Below the pieces are notes generated by a model. It saw only the letters and a program-made list of their open reading frames with translations, was not told where the DNA came from and made no database searches. A stretch of DNA of 64,000 nt. Source: Venturia oleaginea (Eukaryota > Ascomycota > Dothideomycetes > Venturiales > Venturiaceae). Shown in pieces: positions 23,187 to 33,910 of the stretch. The DNA is taken from the NCBI GenBank assembly GCA_013176395.1, contig JABMLP010000007.1, positions 1,240,001-1,304,000 on the forward strand. Reading direction: 5' to 3'. Numbering within the stretch: position 1 is the stretch's first letter; each line of letters opens with the position of its first letter. Both the position numbers and the translations under genes were made by a program.

Positions 23187-25118
23187 ATGGTCGTCAAGAC
23201 ATTCTCCAGGGCCGAAGTGGCCAAACACAATACCTCCGAGGATCTGTGGTGTATCATTGACCATACAGTATACGACCTGAGCGAATTCGTAGACGCGCAT
23301 CCGGGAGGAGAAGTTGTGCTTAGGCAAGTTGCAGGAACAGATGCTACTGCTGGTAAGTTATGATCTTCTCAACGAGAGTCCCTCTCCATTGATGGCAGGC
23401 GCTGGCGAATTCGAGACTCGGTTTTTCTCGCGACTGTTCTATGCGATTCCTTGCTAACTTCCCAAACAGCATTCTACAACCTCCACCGCGACGAAGTCCT
23501 CCAAAAATATGCCGACCTCGCTATCGGAACCATCGAAGGCGAAAAGCCAGAGATTATTCACATGAAGAATGGCGACTTAAGCCAAGTTCCCTATGCCGAA
23601 CCCCTCTGGCTTCGACCAGAATTCAAGAGCCCATACTACAATGATAGCCACAGAGCTTTACAGAAGGCTATGCGGATGTTCACGGACACGTATATCACAC
23701 CCATAGCCCAGGCCCGCGAGGCGGACGGAAAATACGTAGACCAAGAACTCATTGATCGCATGGCAAAGGAGAATATCATTGCTATGCGGTTAGGCCCTGG
23801 AAAGCATCTGCATGGTAAGACGTTACTCGGTGGTGTAGTCAAACCAGAGGAGTTTGATTATTTCCACGATCTTGTGCTGGGGCAGGAAATGAGCAGGACT
23901 AATGCTAGAGGGTTTCAAGATGGCAACTTGTCTGGGCTGGTCATTTCGTTGACGGCGGTGCAGGAATGGCTGAATAATGAAGAGCTGAAGAAATATGTCA
24001 ACGAGGAGTGTTTAAGTGGGAGGAAGAAGATTTGTCTCGCTATCAGTGAGGCATTTGCTGGGAGTGACGTTGCTGGAATCAGGACGACTGCTGGTGTGTT
24101 TACCCTTTTCTCCTTGGTAAACCCGAGAGCAGACTGCTAATTCATTTTTACAGAAAAGACTCTGGATGGAAAGCACTACATCATCAACGGCACAAAGAAA
24201 TGGATCACAAACGGCATGTTCGCGGATTGTACGTCAATCCTTCCACCTCTAATTCCATCACGAAATCATACTAATCATGTTCCAGACTTTGTGACAGCTT
24301 GCCGCACAACGAAGGGCTTCTCCGTCATCCTCGTCCCCAAAGGTGAAGGCCTTGAAGTCTCCCCCATCAAGACCTCCTACAGTTCCACAGCCGGCACCGC
24401 CTACGTCGAATACAACAACGTCAAAGTCCCGGTGGACCACCTAATGGGCGAAGAGGATAAAGGCTTCGTAGTAATAATGTCCAATTTCAACCACGAACGC
24501 TTCGGGATGTGCTGCGGCACAATCAGAAAACAACGAACCATCGTTGAAGAATGCCTCAAATGGTCAAACCAGCGCATTGTGTTCGGAAAAAGGTTAATCG
24601 ATCAACCCGTTATCCGGCAAAAGTACGTTTCCCCCTCCTTTCCTTCCGTCTATCTTGGTCATTGAGCGTGAATCGTGCTAATCGAATATGACACAGACTC
24701 GCCAAAATGATCTCCCTTGTCGAAGCAAACCAAGCATGGCTAGAATCACTCGCCTACCAGATGAACAATCTAACCTACAAACAACAATCCAAACTCCTCG
24801 GTGGACCCCTGGGGCTCCTAAAATCATTCGCGACGCGCTCGGCACACGAAATTGCCGATGACGCCGTCAATATCTTCGGAGTAAGTCTTACAAATAATGC
24901 AACGAGCTTGCGCGCTGTTTGCGTTTCCATCGAAAAGGAGAATTTTCAACTAACATGGATCAAAGGGTCGCGGTCTCACTCAAACGGGGATGGGCAAGGT
25001 GATTGAGATGTTCAATCGGACCTATAAATTCGATGCTATTCTCGGCGGGGCGGAGGAGGTATTGGCTGATCTCGGTGTGAGGCAGGCTCTAAAATTCATG
25101 CCAAAGGCTGTATTGTAG
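23187..25118 (+). CDS. Acyl-CoA dehydrogenase with N-terminal cytochrome b5 domain
   Basis: Six exons: 23187-23352, 23470-24093, 24154-24228, 24286-24622, 24697-24880 and 24966-25118, giving 512 residues. Residues 1-75 form a cytochrome b5-like heme domain with the HPGGE heme-ligand motif. The acyl-CoA dehydrogenase part follows: an N-terminal helical domain, the FAD/substrate segment CLAISEAFAGSDVAGI, NGTKKWITNGMFADYF, the middle beta domain, and the C-terminal helical bundle ending in RGLTQTGMGKVIEMFNRTYK. It should oxidise acyl-CoA thioesters using FAD, with the b5 domain possibly serving as electron carrier. Similar fusions are widespread in ascomycetes. No clear mitochondrial leader is present and the C-terminus (KAVL) is not a strong peroxisomal signal, so location is unknown. 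Confidence 0.9.
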
Positions 25119-25533
25119 GCTTCATTCTATTGATGTTTTCGGCTCTAGAGGGTTTCCGCTCCTGCACATATCCACGAAATTTCAAGTCGGAAAGTCGAGT
25201 CTGGGAAGAAATAGAAAACGAAATCGATCGATCAAAGTAGAATCTGTGTTCTTGCTAAGCCCGTTTTCGTTGATTCGTTAGGAACTGATATCCAATTAAC
25301 TTGATCGCGAACAAAGCTGGCAATCCAAAACGCTCAACGATGTAAGGTATATGAAGATCCCGCGCGCCAGCAAAAAAAAACATTGGTGAACGCCAGAAGG
25401 GAGAGTGAGACGGAAAGATCCAGCCAGGGGTATATCTTCCTTCCTTCGTCCCTCCCGTGCGCTCCAAAACATAGCTTCATGAACACCTGCCATTACCATC
25501 TCTTCCACCTTTCAAGGGATAAGACAAAAGACA
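25119..25533. other. Intergenic between convergent genes
   Basis: This is the 3' flank of the acyl-CoA dehydrogenase and of the convergent YTP1-like gene. It contains a short A-run near 25373. No gene or hairpin terminator seen. Confidence 0.45.
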
Positions 25534-27444
25534 TTAGGCATTACCACCAGTCACCTCCCTCCCAACCACCCTTCTCCTTTCCCTCCTCTCAGCCCACCCC
25601 TTGACAGCCATACACAAAACAGCCCATGCCATGAGCATCGCAACAACCCCCATCCCCATGGTGAAACCAAACATAGCATCCAGCCCATTAGACTCCATAG
25701 CCATGACAACATCTCTCGAACTCGCCATGAAAATGACACCACCCGCCATAAGACAAAAGGCACAAATGAGTTCGCTGGGTGGTCGCGCAGGTAAATATGA
25801 GGCTTGAGGTTTGAGGTAGCACAGGACATAGGTTACTCCTCTTGCTAAACTGGCGCCGACGAGGAGGGTACCCCACTGTTTGTGGACCATCGAGGAGATC
25901 ATTGACTCTTGGGTGTGAGAACTCATCATCAGACCCAGGAGGAGGATGACGAGGCCAGGGAGAGGGTTTAGGGAGACTCTGTAATGGTTTGGCGCGTTCC
26001 ATTGCGAGTCTTGGGACGTACTGATGATGTGCTTGGCGTGTTCTTCCTGCGTGGCAAGGATATTTGAGGAGAGTAAATCACGGATACGGGTTGATTCGAT
26101 GAGCATACCGAGCAATCCACCGCCAAAGAAGAGGATGGTGATGGAGACGTGTTCGTAATCCTGTGGTGCCCAGGTTGAGCCCCATGCGGCAAGATGTTCG
26201 AGCCAGACGTTGCTGATTCCATACAGGAAGATGAGGAAGGATTCCACGAAATCGGCGCTTGGGACCCGAGTCTTCCAAGCTGGAATTAGATGGGCACCAG
26301 GCTTGATATTCCATGCCCATCCAAAGTCCGCGAAGGCACCCATCCAACGGCCAAGTGTGTAGAGGCCGTACCAAAAGAAAACACCACCCTTGATCCAATG
26401 GGCAAGGCCGTTGAAAACGGCGTTACCCCGCTGAAAATCACGTGTTAGAGGGGTCCGTATGATGACAGACTGGAGATGGTAGACTTACAAAGATGCCGCT
26501 ATATGTTACGACGCCAGTTGCCAATGCCGTCCAGCCCATGAGTATAATCGTGCGCTCGATGATCATGTAAAAAATGCGATTGACGACCAATGTCTTTCCA
26601 AATACGACGCGGGGGATGTTCTGCGACAAAAAGCGGTCCACGCGGGTATTCCGCAAAAAGCCATTTTTCTCAGCCTCGCCCGAGACCTCGCCCAGGTCAA
26701 CATCGTTATATTCTTGAAGTGAAGCATCGAAGTTTCGGTTCTCAGATTCGGCGCTTGGCGAAGCAGTGGATCCAAAGAGGGAGGCTGAGTTGCGCTCAGT
26801 GCCCTGGCCGGAATCATTCGACCGTCTCACATCCTGCGTCTCTGAATCCTGATGCAAGCGCGCATAGCGAGCCAGATTCGCATACGACATCTGCTGCCCA
26901 GATTGCCGCCTACCTCTTATGTATGTTCCATAAATGTTAACTACGCCCATGACCACCCAGACCAATGCAAGCCATGTAAAGATCCAGCCCATTTTGTGGT
27001 GCGCATTATTCTCGTAGAGATCTGGCGTTTTCGCATTGTAGACCGTTCCCAGAAATAAGCCAAGCGCGTTGAGGATGAAGAACAGGGCTTGCGAAGGAAA
27101 GGTGAATTGTGATTTTGCTATGCTGAACATAACACCTGTTGATTACATTAACTTTGAGAGTCTACGAGCGTTAGGGGAGACGCCTTACTGAGTGGGAGAA
27201 CGACTGTCCAGCATATCGTCATGACAAAGATGTGACCATAAACCCAAGCGGTCTTCTCCCCAAGACGATAGTAGCTCGTCGGTGCTGGGTCTATGGTAAG
27301 ATTACTTGGACTCGAACTCATCTCCGTATCCATGCCTCCCATAGTTGAATGTCCACTCTCATCGCTGCCGTGAGGTGAGGCGATTGCTAGAGGCAGGCCT
27401 AGCAAGAGCGCCGAGTATAGAAGGGACGAATGCTTCTGCAGCAT
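25534..27444 (-). CDS. YTP1-like integral membrane protein (DUF2427 / Ytp1 C-terminal domains)
   Basis: Exons on the minus strand are 27444-27189, 27135-26489 and 26430-25534; introns are 53 and 58 bp and the product is 599 residues. A signal peptide is visible at the start (LLYSALLLGLPLAIASP). An N-terminal DUF2427-like membrane region follows (AWVYGHIFVMTICWTVVLP), then a cytosolic Ser/Glu-rich loop (about residues 155-240). The C-terminal Ytp1-type domain has GLYTLGRWMGAFADFGWAWN, then several helices. About ten membrane spans are expected. Histidines recur in the membrane helices, and the family resembles cytochrome b561-like proteins, but the biochemical function is not established. The gene is convergent with the acyl-CoA dehydrogenase. 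Confidence 0.85.
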
Positions 27445-29415
27445 GTATCTGGATATGTCGAAGTATTATTTCGCTCTTGTACGGTTGGAGACTACAAGGG
27501 CCGTCTGCAGCAGTAGATTGAATCGACTATACAACAGCAAGAGCGTCGGAGATGGTGTGGAAGAACAAGTGACATCAGGCCTTCTGTAGTATAAACAGCG
27601 CGTAGGCAGTGATGATATCTAAGCTGCTTGTTGCTTGTTGCGCTCCGATTCCCGAGGGATCCGGAGGGAGCTTTGCTGGACCTGGCGCCGAGCATGATAG
27701 ACTCAAGGACTTGGACGAAAGAAGTATTGTATTGCATCAGACATCTCACACTCGCTGACTCAGACATGGGTATGCGCTTCCTTTCGTCATTCGCTGCAGT
27801 GACATTTCCAGTCAATATTCTTCCCTGTAGCGTAATCGGAATCAAATCCATAGTAATCCAAAACAAAGGCATTGTGATTGTGGTCATCTGAGACGAGCTA
27901 CATACGACAGAAGAACCCTGGCAATAACGTTAGGCTCCTAATAGGTCAGCTCCAGCAAGGCTCCAACCTTCATGCACGTCGATGAGTAGCGTTCACGAAA
28001 ATATTCAGGATCTTCAAAATGCACTCGATCGAAGTGTCGTTGTTAAGCTGAAGCTGAAGCTTGTCGGAGTCGGACTTTGCTGGCCCACAGCAAATCCTTT
28101 CCACATTCCCCATGGTGTGCAGACTAACATAGCCGAGCAGTAGGAAGGGAAACATGTGGCAGGTTTATCGTTGCCCCCTGGAGGAACGATGACTGGGAAC
28201 AACAGACATGAATCAATCCTGGAGCAGTCATGGTCAGGAACAACAGACATGAATCAATCCTGGAGCAGTCATGATCAGGAACAACAGACATGATAATCGA
28301 GACATGGGCGTCGGACCGGCACAACTAAAAATTCGGCATCGGCATCGCTATCGCTATCGATATACGAGTAAGCTCGAGCACTCGTGAGATACCTCTAACA
28401 TCGGTGATGAAGTCAAGACTAGGTTTCTCGTAACGCTACCTGCACCTGTCATACGATGCCCGTCGGTACCACTAGCATTCATTCCGCCTCTTGCATTTTT
28501 GCCATACTTGCCCAAATCTTCCTCGAGGGATCGTGCAGACAGTTTCGTCACGCTTGTCTCACTACTCGTGATTGCTCACCAGAAGATTCGATTCGGGTGC
28601 GGATTCTAGCTCTATTACTTATCAAGAATATTATGCTTGAATCGATTCAATGAATACAAGCAGATTGTCATATCGCACTTAGTCAAGCGACATACATCTC
28701 TCTGATGTGTACAGATATCCCAAAGTTCATCCAATTCATAGATGAGATTGACTGACATCTACAAATCTTGACCTGAAAGCTTCTTCCCTTCTACTCGCTA
28801 CGTCACTTGCTTTGCTCTCCAACTTGTAATATTCTTTTGGCATCTCATGGGTGCCTGGACACTTTTCGACGGCGTCATCGTCCTGTTCATTTTCATGGTA
28901 CGCACACAATCTGCGTGAAAATTGTCTCGGCTTCCCAGATCCAACCTGTCCCATGAGTCCAATCATCATAGCCATGGAGATTTCTTGCGGCAATTGATAT
29001 TCAAGCAAGCAGACATCATTCTTCGGTTTGTACGACTCTAGGCATAAATCGAGGCTCAGTCTGAGGAGATGAGACTCGAAGGGGGGTTACGCGAGAGATG
29101 AGATAAGTTGGTCTCATGATGGTATCACGTTCCAGGCGTCTTTGCGGGAAGATTTCCAGACTGGATCGACGAGGGCTCTTCGGAGATCTGGAACGTCACT
29201 CCTGTCAGCGAGGACGTACAGGTTCTCGAAGTGCCATGGCTCGTTGATGGAATTAAGCTGTTTGGCAGAACAAGATTCATGGGCGGGAATTCATCATTTA
29301 TTGTTCCAGACTGTACTTCTGGTGTTGTCGAAGCATGACGGGCTGAACATTTTTCCGTGTGTCTCTGATTAAACTTGGGTCGAACGATTAGTATTCGACT
29401 TCATATCGCATGGGC
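27445..29415. other. Intergenic, about 2 kb, with a short minisatellite
   Basis: No gene was recognised. A 41-bp direct repeat lies at 28196-28293, and a hexamer-like run of cggcat/cgctat occurs at about 28335-28366. Open frames of up to 131 codons (27492-27887, minus) show no motif. Confidence 0.45.
28196..28293 (+). repeat. 41-bp tandem repeat, about 2.4 copies
   Basis: Copies start at 28196, 28237 and 28278 (exact 41-bp spacing). Each begins GGAACAACAGACATG; the first two differ at one base near the end and the third is cut after about 16 bp. Confidence 0.9.
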
Positions 29416-30489
29416 CTACCTCCCTGTGAACACAGGTTTCCTCTTCTCTTTGAACGCTAACAAGGCAGCTCGCTTGTCGTCTGTGTCCACGACCATTTCA
29501 TACGCTTCGTTCTCCACCTCTTGTCCTCCCTTCCATCCATTCACCGCCTTCAAAGCCTGACTTATAGCAATAGGTCCACCTTCACATATCTCCATAGCCA
29601 GATTTATACTCTCTTCCAGGACGCTCTCTCTCGCCTTGCCCTCTTCACCTCCCTTAATCTCAACAAGTCTATCGCAAAGACCGATGAAGTATGCTTCTGG
29701 CGCCGCAACCCTCCGTCCGGTAAGTATCAAATCTCGTGCTCGTGGCAGCCCAATTATGCCAGGTAGTCTGTGGGTGCCTCCGGCGCCAGGTATTATTCCT
29801 AAACGCGTCTCTGGAAGCGCGACAGTTGCCGTACTGGCGAAAACACGCATGTGCGTCGTCAATGCCAGTTCCAAGCCACCTCCAAATGCAGGAGCATGTA
29901 ATGCCGTCAACGTAGGTATTGGTAGCTCTTCAATCCGTGAAAATGTCTTCCGTAACAGCACGAGGAAATCAGATGTATCCTGTTGTGTGAACGTGGAGCG
30001 TTCTTTCAGATCTGCTCCAGCACAGAAAGCCGAATCGACGCTGCTTGCCAAAATAAGAGCTCTTGTAGGACCATCCGAAGGCTCAGAGTGGAGAATTTCG
30101 ATTTCGTGGCGAAGATGTTGAAGGAGTTGGCGCGAAATAGCGTTTCGAGCTTGTGGTCGATTCAAAGAGAGGATCTATATCACAATACGTTAGCAACCGA
30201 TATCCACTGTCATCTTTGACAGGTTATGGATCTAGCTTTTGTGCACGACATGGTAATTCGATGCGAATATGGCCATATCCCTTGCAATTCTTCTTCCTCT
30301 CCGAATTGTCAGAAATCCATCGACACCGAAACGAATTTCAGAGTATCTGTATCGTGGTGGACTGACTTTGACATGACCGGTATGGGGAGCTTCGAGGATT
30401 CGGGTCGATATTGGAGGAGAAGAGGGAGCTGTGCTCAGGCAGCGGCGAAGGCTAGGTCCCAGTCGGCGGAGAAGTAGCTTTGGAGGCAT
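29416..30489 (-). CDS. Enoyl-CoA hydratase/isomerase family protein, probably mitochondrial (AUH-like)
   Basis: Exons on the minus strand are 30489-30367 and 30174-29416, with a 192-bp intron (gtcagt donor); the product is 293 residues. Splicing joins PHTGHVK to ILSLNRPQARNAIS, the start of the crotonase fold. The N-terminus is rich in Arg, Leu and Ser without acidic residues (LLLRRLGPSLRRCLSTAPSS), a typical mitochondrial presequence. Crotonase marks are SAFCAGADLKER (oxyanion hole), FGGGLELAL, and PETRLGIIPGAGGTHRLPG with the catalytic Glu region. Sequence style is closest to AU-binding/methylglutaconyl-CoA hydratases of leucine breakdown, but a general enoyl-CoA hydratase is possible. Confidence 0.9.
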
Positions 30490-30996
30490 TTTCTAGGTAA
30501 AAGGAATGAGGAACTATAATTGAAGGTATTGTTGATTGGCACTCTTCCTTCAGCATTGTTGTGAGGTACTTTGCGGAGTTTCCCAATTTGGATTTGAGCT
30601 CTCCCAAAACCCTTCTCCCCCGCCTGATCCCTGGAGCTTTTCACCAACACCATTTACATCTACATCTACAAATATCCATTTTCTCTTCATCGTACAACGC
30701 TCGCCTACTGCTATCGAGACGTCTGCATCAGGTACCAATCATTCCAGTCTTAAAATAGCATCAACGGCTTACTCCCGCCCCTGAGAATGACTCGGTAGGT
30801 GCAGTGAGCCGCCACCACGTCCGGCCATTGGGCAGTGATCAAATTATTCCTTCGCGTGTAACCTTCCTCTCTCCTCATTCAATCTCTTTTCATATCCAAA
30901 GAAGTCCCTTTCTCGCCTTATTCTCTTTAATTCCATCGCTCTCGTTTTGACACGCTCGCTTTCACTGTACCAAACACCATCCACGAGATTGAAATC
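30490..30996. promoter_or_regulatory. Shared divergent promoter region
   Basis: 507 bp separate the starts of the enoyl-CoA hydratase and the GPI-type protein. CT-rich sequence (about 30850-30960) precedes the latter, a common fungal 5' leader feature. No defined binding site recognised. Confidence 0.45.
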
Positions 30997-31665
30997 ATGC
31001 TTTCCTTCACCGCAACAACCCTTTCCCTTCTTCTCCCTCTCATAATCGCCCAAAGCACCTCCACCGTAGACCTCTTCCTCTTAGATACAGATCCACAACA
31101 ACTGGTCGCCAGCGTCATCACCGCAAATCCAACCACAACCCAGTACCTCCTCACCTGCCCTTCATCCGTCGACTCAGACGAATGTGGCTATCGCCCCGGC
31201 GTCACCGTCGGCGTGAAATCAGGCTCTATCTATGGCGCCTCCATCACCGGCACTGATTTCACAATGAGCTACGAATGCACCGTCTACACAACAGGTGCGA
31301 GCAGTGCCGCTTGCGTCAATTCGATGGGAGGATCCGCCGCCAATTTCCCGGGTATTGAAACCGCTATGCTGAATGGAACTGATATTACCTTCTTTCCTGC
31401 TACTGTCACGGCTGGATTGAACAAGTTGAGCGCCGCTGCTAGTGGAAGTGGGACTATGGCTACTAGCACGGGAACTGTGAAGGGAACTGGAAGTAGCTCT
31501 GGAAGTGTCGTTACGTTGTCTGGTGCCGCTAATACCACTGGGTCTGCATCAAGGACGAGTGCGAGTGGTACCACTGCTACATCTAGCAGCGGAGCTGGTA
31601 AGGTGGGAATTGGTGGTGCCTTTGTGTCTGGTTTGGTTCTTGCGCTTTGTCTTGCGGCACTGTAG
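30997..31665 (+). CDS. Small secreted, probably GPI-anchored surface protein
   Basis: This is a single exon of 222 residues. It begins with a signal peptide (LSLLLPLIIAQS, cleavage near residue 19) and ends with a hydrophobic GPI-attachment-like tail (GGAFVSGLVLALCLAAL) after a Ser/Thr/Gly-rich stalk (about 148-200) suited to O-glycosylation. The ectodomain, residues 20-145, has four cysteines (54, 63, 94, 106), which could form two disulfides, and an N-glycosylation site NGT near 126. I do not recognise a named domain. The layout is that of the many fungal wall or membrane-anchored proteins of unknown function. An antisense frame of 153 codons overlaps but looks like a composition shadow. 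Confidence 0.8.
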   Translation: MLSFTATTLSLLLPLIIAQSTSTVDLFLLDTDPQQLVASVITANPTTTQYLLTCPSSVDSDECGYRPGVTVGVKSGSIYGASITGTDFTMSYECTVYTTGASSAACVNSMGGSAANFPGIETAMLNGTDITFFPATVTAGLNKLSAAASGSGTMATSTGTVKGTGSSSGSVVTLSGAANTTGSASRTSASGTTATSSSGAGKVGIGGAFVSGLVLALCLAAL

Positions 31666-32683
31666 AAAGTGGAAGGAAATAGGCAGAGCGACGAGATCAT
31701 ACTAGCTGACTCTGTCTTTAGAGTTTCGAAAATTGGCGAGAGCACAATACCCTATCACCTCCACACTAATTCAAAACATTTTATTCCTTCCTGACCAGCT
31801 CAGCCTGCGTGTGCGCCCCTTCCAGGGCACACGCAGAGCTCGGTTGATTCCAAACCCACGATTACAAGCACCTAGTCGCCTTCCTCGCTAGTGAGGCAGC
31901 ACAAAACCTTGCCAGGGTAGCCGGTATATTTGGCCAGTGGGCTCTGAAATTGATCCTTGTCTACCCGGCCCCAGCTTCAAAAACGGCCATAAACGCGTCG
32001 TTTACCAGGAATTCTCCAGTTAAAAGCAACTTGGCGCGGCTAAGATGTTCCAAGACTTCCCGGGATTAGCCCGTCTTGATCCCCCCCATTTCATAGCCGT
32101 CGTCTTATGTCATTTCCCGGGCGTAGAGCCAATAAATGTAGATATAATCAGTACCAGGACTTCTATAGTACTCAAGCATTACATAGTTGAAGCAACTTTG
32201 CCATTAGGAAAAACGGCCCTCGAAATTAGTGAAGAGAGATAGGGCTATAGAGTTTGTTTGACAAAGTAGATAGTGCTATGCGCTTAGACGTGCCCATATA
32301 AGTAATAACCACTTTGACTATGTCTCTATCCTTGACCAGACATTGACGGCTGTTTGACAAACGGCAAGTATCTTCGCACACAACAAAGGAAAGCGCGAAC
32401 GAAGGATACATAAGAAAATGATAATATCCCAACTGACCTTGCCTCGCCAGTGTCATCAGTAGAGCATTCCTTTGTATCGATCTCGCCATGGCTACAAAAA
32501 ATTCGGGCCCAGTCGTAAAATTTACATACATAGGACATCAGTGCCGCTCTTTCACCATCCAAACATGGCGTTCAGGTGCCAGCCTTCCATATGTATTGAA
32601 AACCATATAACGCCATTCCATCATCCCTGCATGCCATTGTAGTCCCCAGTCATCGACTCATCACAAAACATGGAGAGAACCTA
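31666..32683. other. Intergenic, 1 kb, with one strong hairpin
   Basis: A perfect 10-bp inverted repeat (CTGCGTGTGC / GCACACGCAG) spans 31805-31836 with a 12-base loop, 140 bp after the preceding stop codon. Sequence from about 32100 to 32300 is AT-richer and could be a decayed repeat. No gene seen. Confidence 0.45.
31805..31836. other. Perfect inverted repeat (10-bp stem, 12-base loop)
   Basis: Arms are at 31805-31814 and 31827-31836. It lies in the 3' region of the GPI-type gene and may form an RNA hairpin. Function unknown. Confidence 0.6.
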
Positions 32684-33565
32684 TCAATTCTCTCCATCAC
32701 GATCCCGAACCATTCGCTCGCGCATGATGCGCTCTGTCGTCTCCTGACCTCGCTCCTCATTTGGATCGGCTCGAGGTGGTGTTCGTCCGGCCGTATCGGT
32801 TACGTTGGGGTCCTTGGTCACACCATCAAGCATTGTCGTGTCCTGCTGTGCATCCATACTCTGAGCATCCATACTCTGGTGGCTGAGTGTACTTCCAGCA
32901 GACATGGGGCTAGGAGCAGCCTGTTCGCGCAAATGCGGAGGAACTGCACTGACTTTGCTTGCGACTGGGCTGCCCATTATGCTCTGTTGTCTTGCGGGTG
33001 TGCGAGCTCCTTCGCCAAAGCCTACCAGACTCTGTTCGTCACTGAAGCCGCCCATGGAGGAACTGTCCACGTCTTGGTCTTCGCTCATCTTGTCAGCGTC
33101 GAACATCTCGCTTCCACTCGCCCATGTTGTACGCCCACCAATGCTGCCTGTTGCTGAAGCACTGCCGACTGTGCTGCGTTCGCGCATAATTTGAGGTTGA
33201 CCACTTCCATCAAAGTAGCCTTGTGTCGGGTGGGATGGTTGGCCGATGGAGCCCGGGGTGAGGTTGCGCGGTGAGTTTGCCATACGATCGAGTCCGGCAA
33301 GACGAGAGATGCGATCTGCGCGCTCGGCATCCATGGGATGATGGTGATGCTGAACATGTCCCCGGTGACCGTCTTTGATTGCAACTGTGGACAGCTCGCT
33401 CATGGTCGTTGTTCCCGAGTTCGGGGTGCCTCTGCTGTTTGTTAAACATGTCGCTTCTGTGTAGCAGTATAGTACTCACGGTATATCACTAGGGGTTGCG
33501 GTATCATCACCATCCTGTGGAGGTGGAAGGTTGATGATCATTGGTGTGTCTTTTCCGGAGGACAT
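32684..33565 (-). CDS. Conserved-looking disordered fungal protein of unknown function
   Basis: Exons on the minus strand are 33565-33480 and 33434-32684; the intron is 45 bp and the product is 278 residues. The first cag of a cagcag acceptor was chosen because it keeps the frame into TPNSGTTTMSELS. The protein is Ser/Gly/Asp-rich and lacks hydrophobic segments. Notable blocks are MDAERADRISRLAGLDRM (short helix, residues about 60-80), STVGSASATGSIGGRTTWASGS, FDADKMSEDQDVD and LVGFGEGARTP. A QSMDA repeat occurs twice. A charged C-terminus (ERIMRERMVRDRDGE) may be helical. No enzyme or DNA-binding motif is visible. I cannot name a function; nuclear or regulatory roles would be guesses. Confidence 0.75.
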
Positions 33566-33898
33566 TTTCAACGTGTATGGGTAGGTAGAGTTGAATGGGT
33601 AGTGGATAGATGTATGGGCGGGTATGGAGGTTCTTATAATAGGCTCGGTTTGCTCTTTTGAAGTTTGTTTATTTGTTTATTGGTAACAGTTTGGCTTGAT
33701 GTATGTGCGTGTATATACTGAGTTCAGTATTGTGCCTGCGGTCGTGTCTCTGTAAATAGCTGAATTGTCGATATGTTTTTGCAGGGCTCAAGGACAAGGC
33801 TCGAGGTTGAGCTGGGGCCTGGGAGCAACGTTAACGTCATCAGCACTATAGAGACACGTGATAGTGCAGCCCCTGAGTCAAACATTTCTTGAAGCTTC
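33566..33898. other. Upstream region of the disordered-protein gene
   Basis: AT-rich patches with repeated gtttatttg words lie near 33665-33685. Presumed promoter. It ends at the first copy of the 12-bp target duplication (33899-33910). Confidence 0.4.
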
Positions 33899-33910
33899 TC
33901 AACCACACCG

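Noticed and set aside
31284..31745. 153-codon antisense frame opposite the GPI-type protein
   Set aside because: It mirrors the codon bias of the Ser/Thr/Gly-rich sense gene and has no splice structure or recognised motif.
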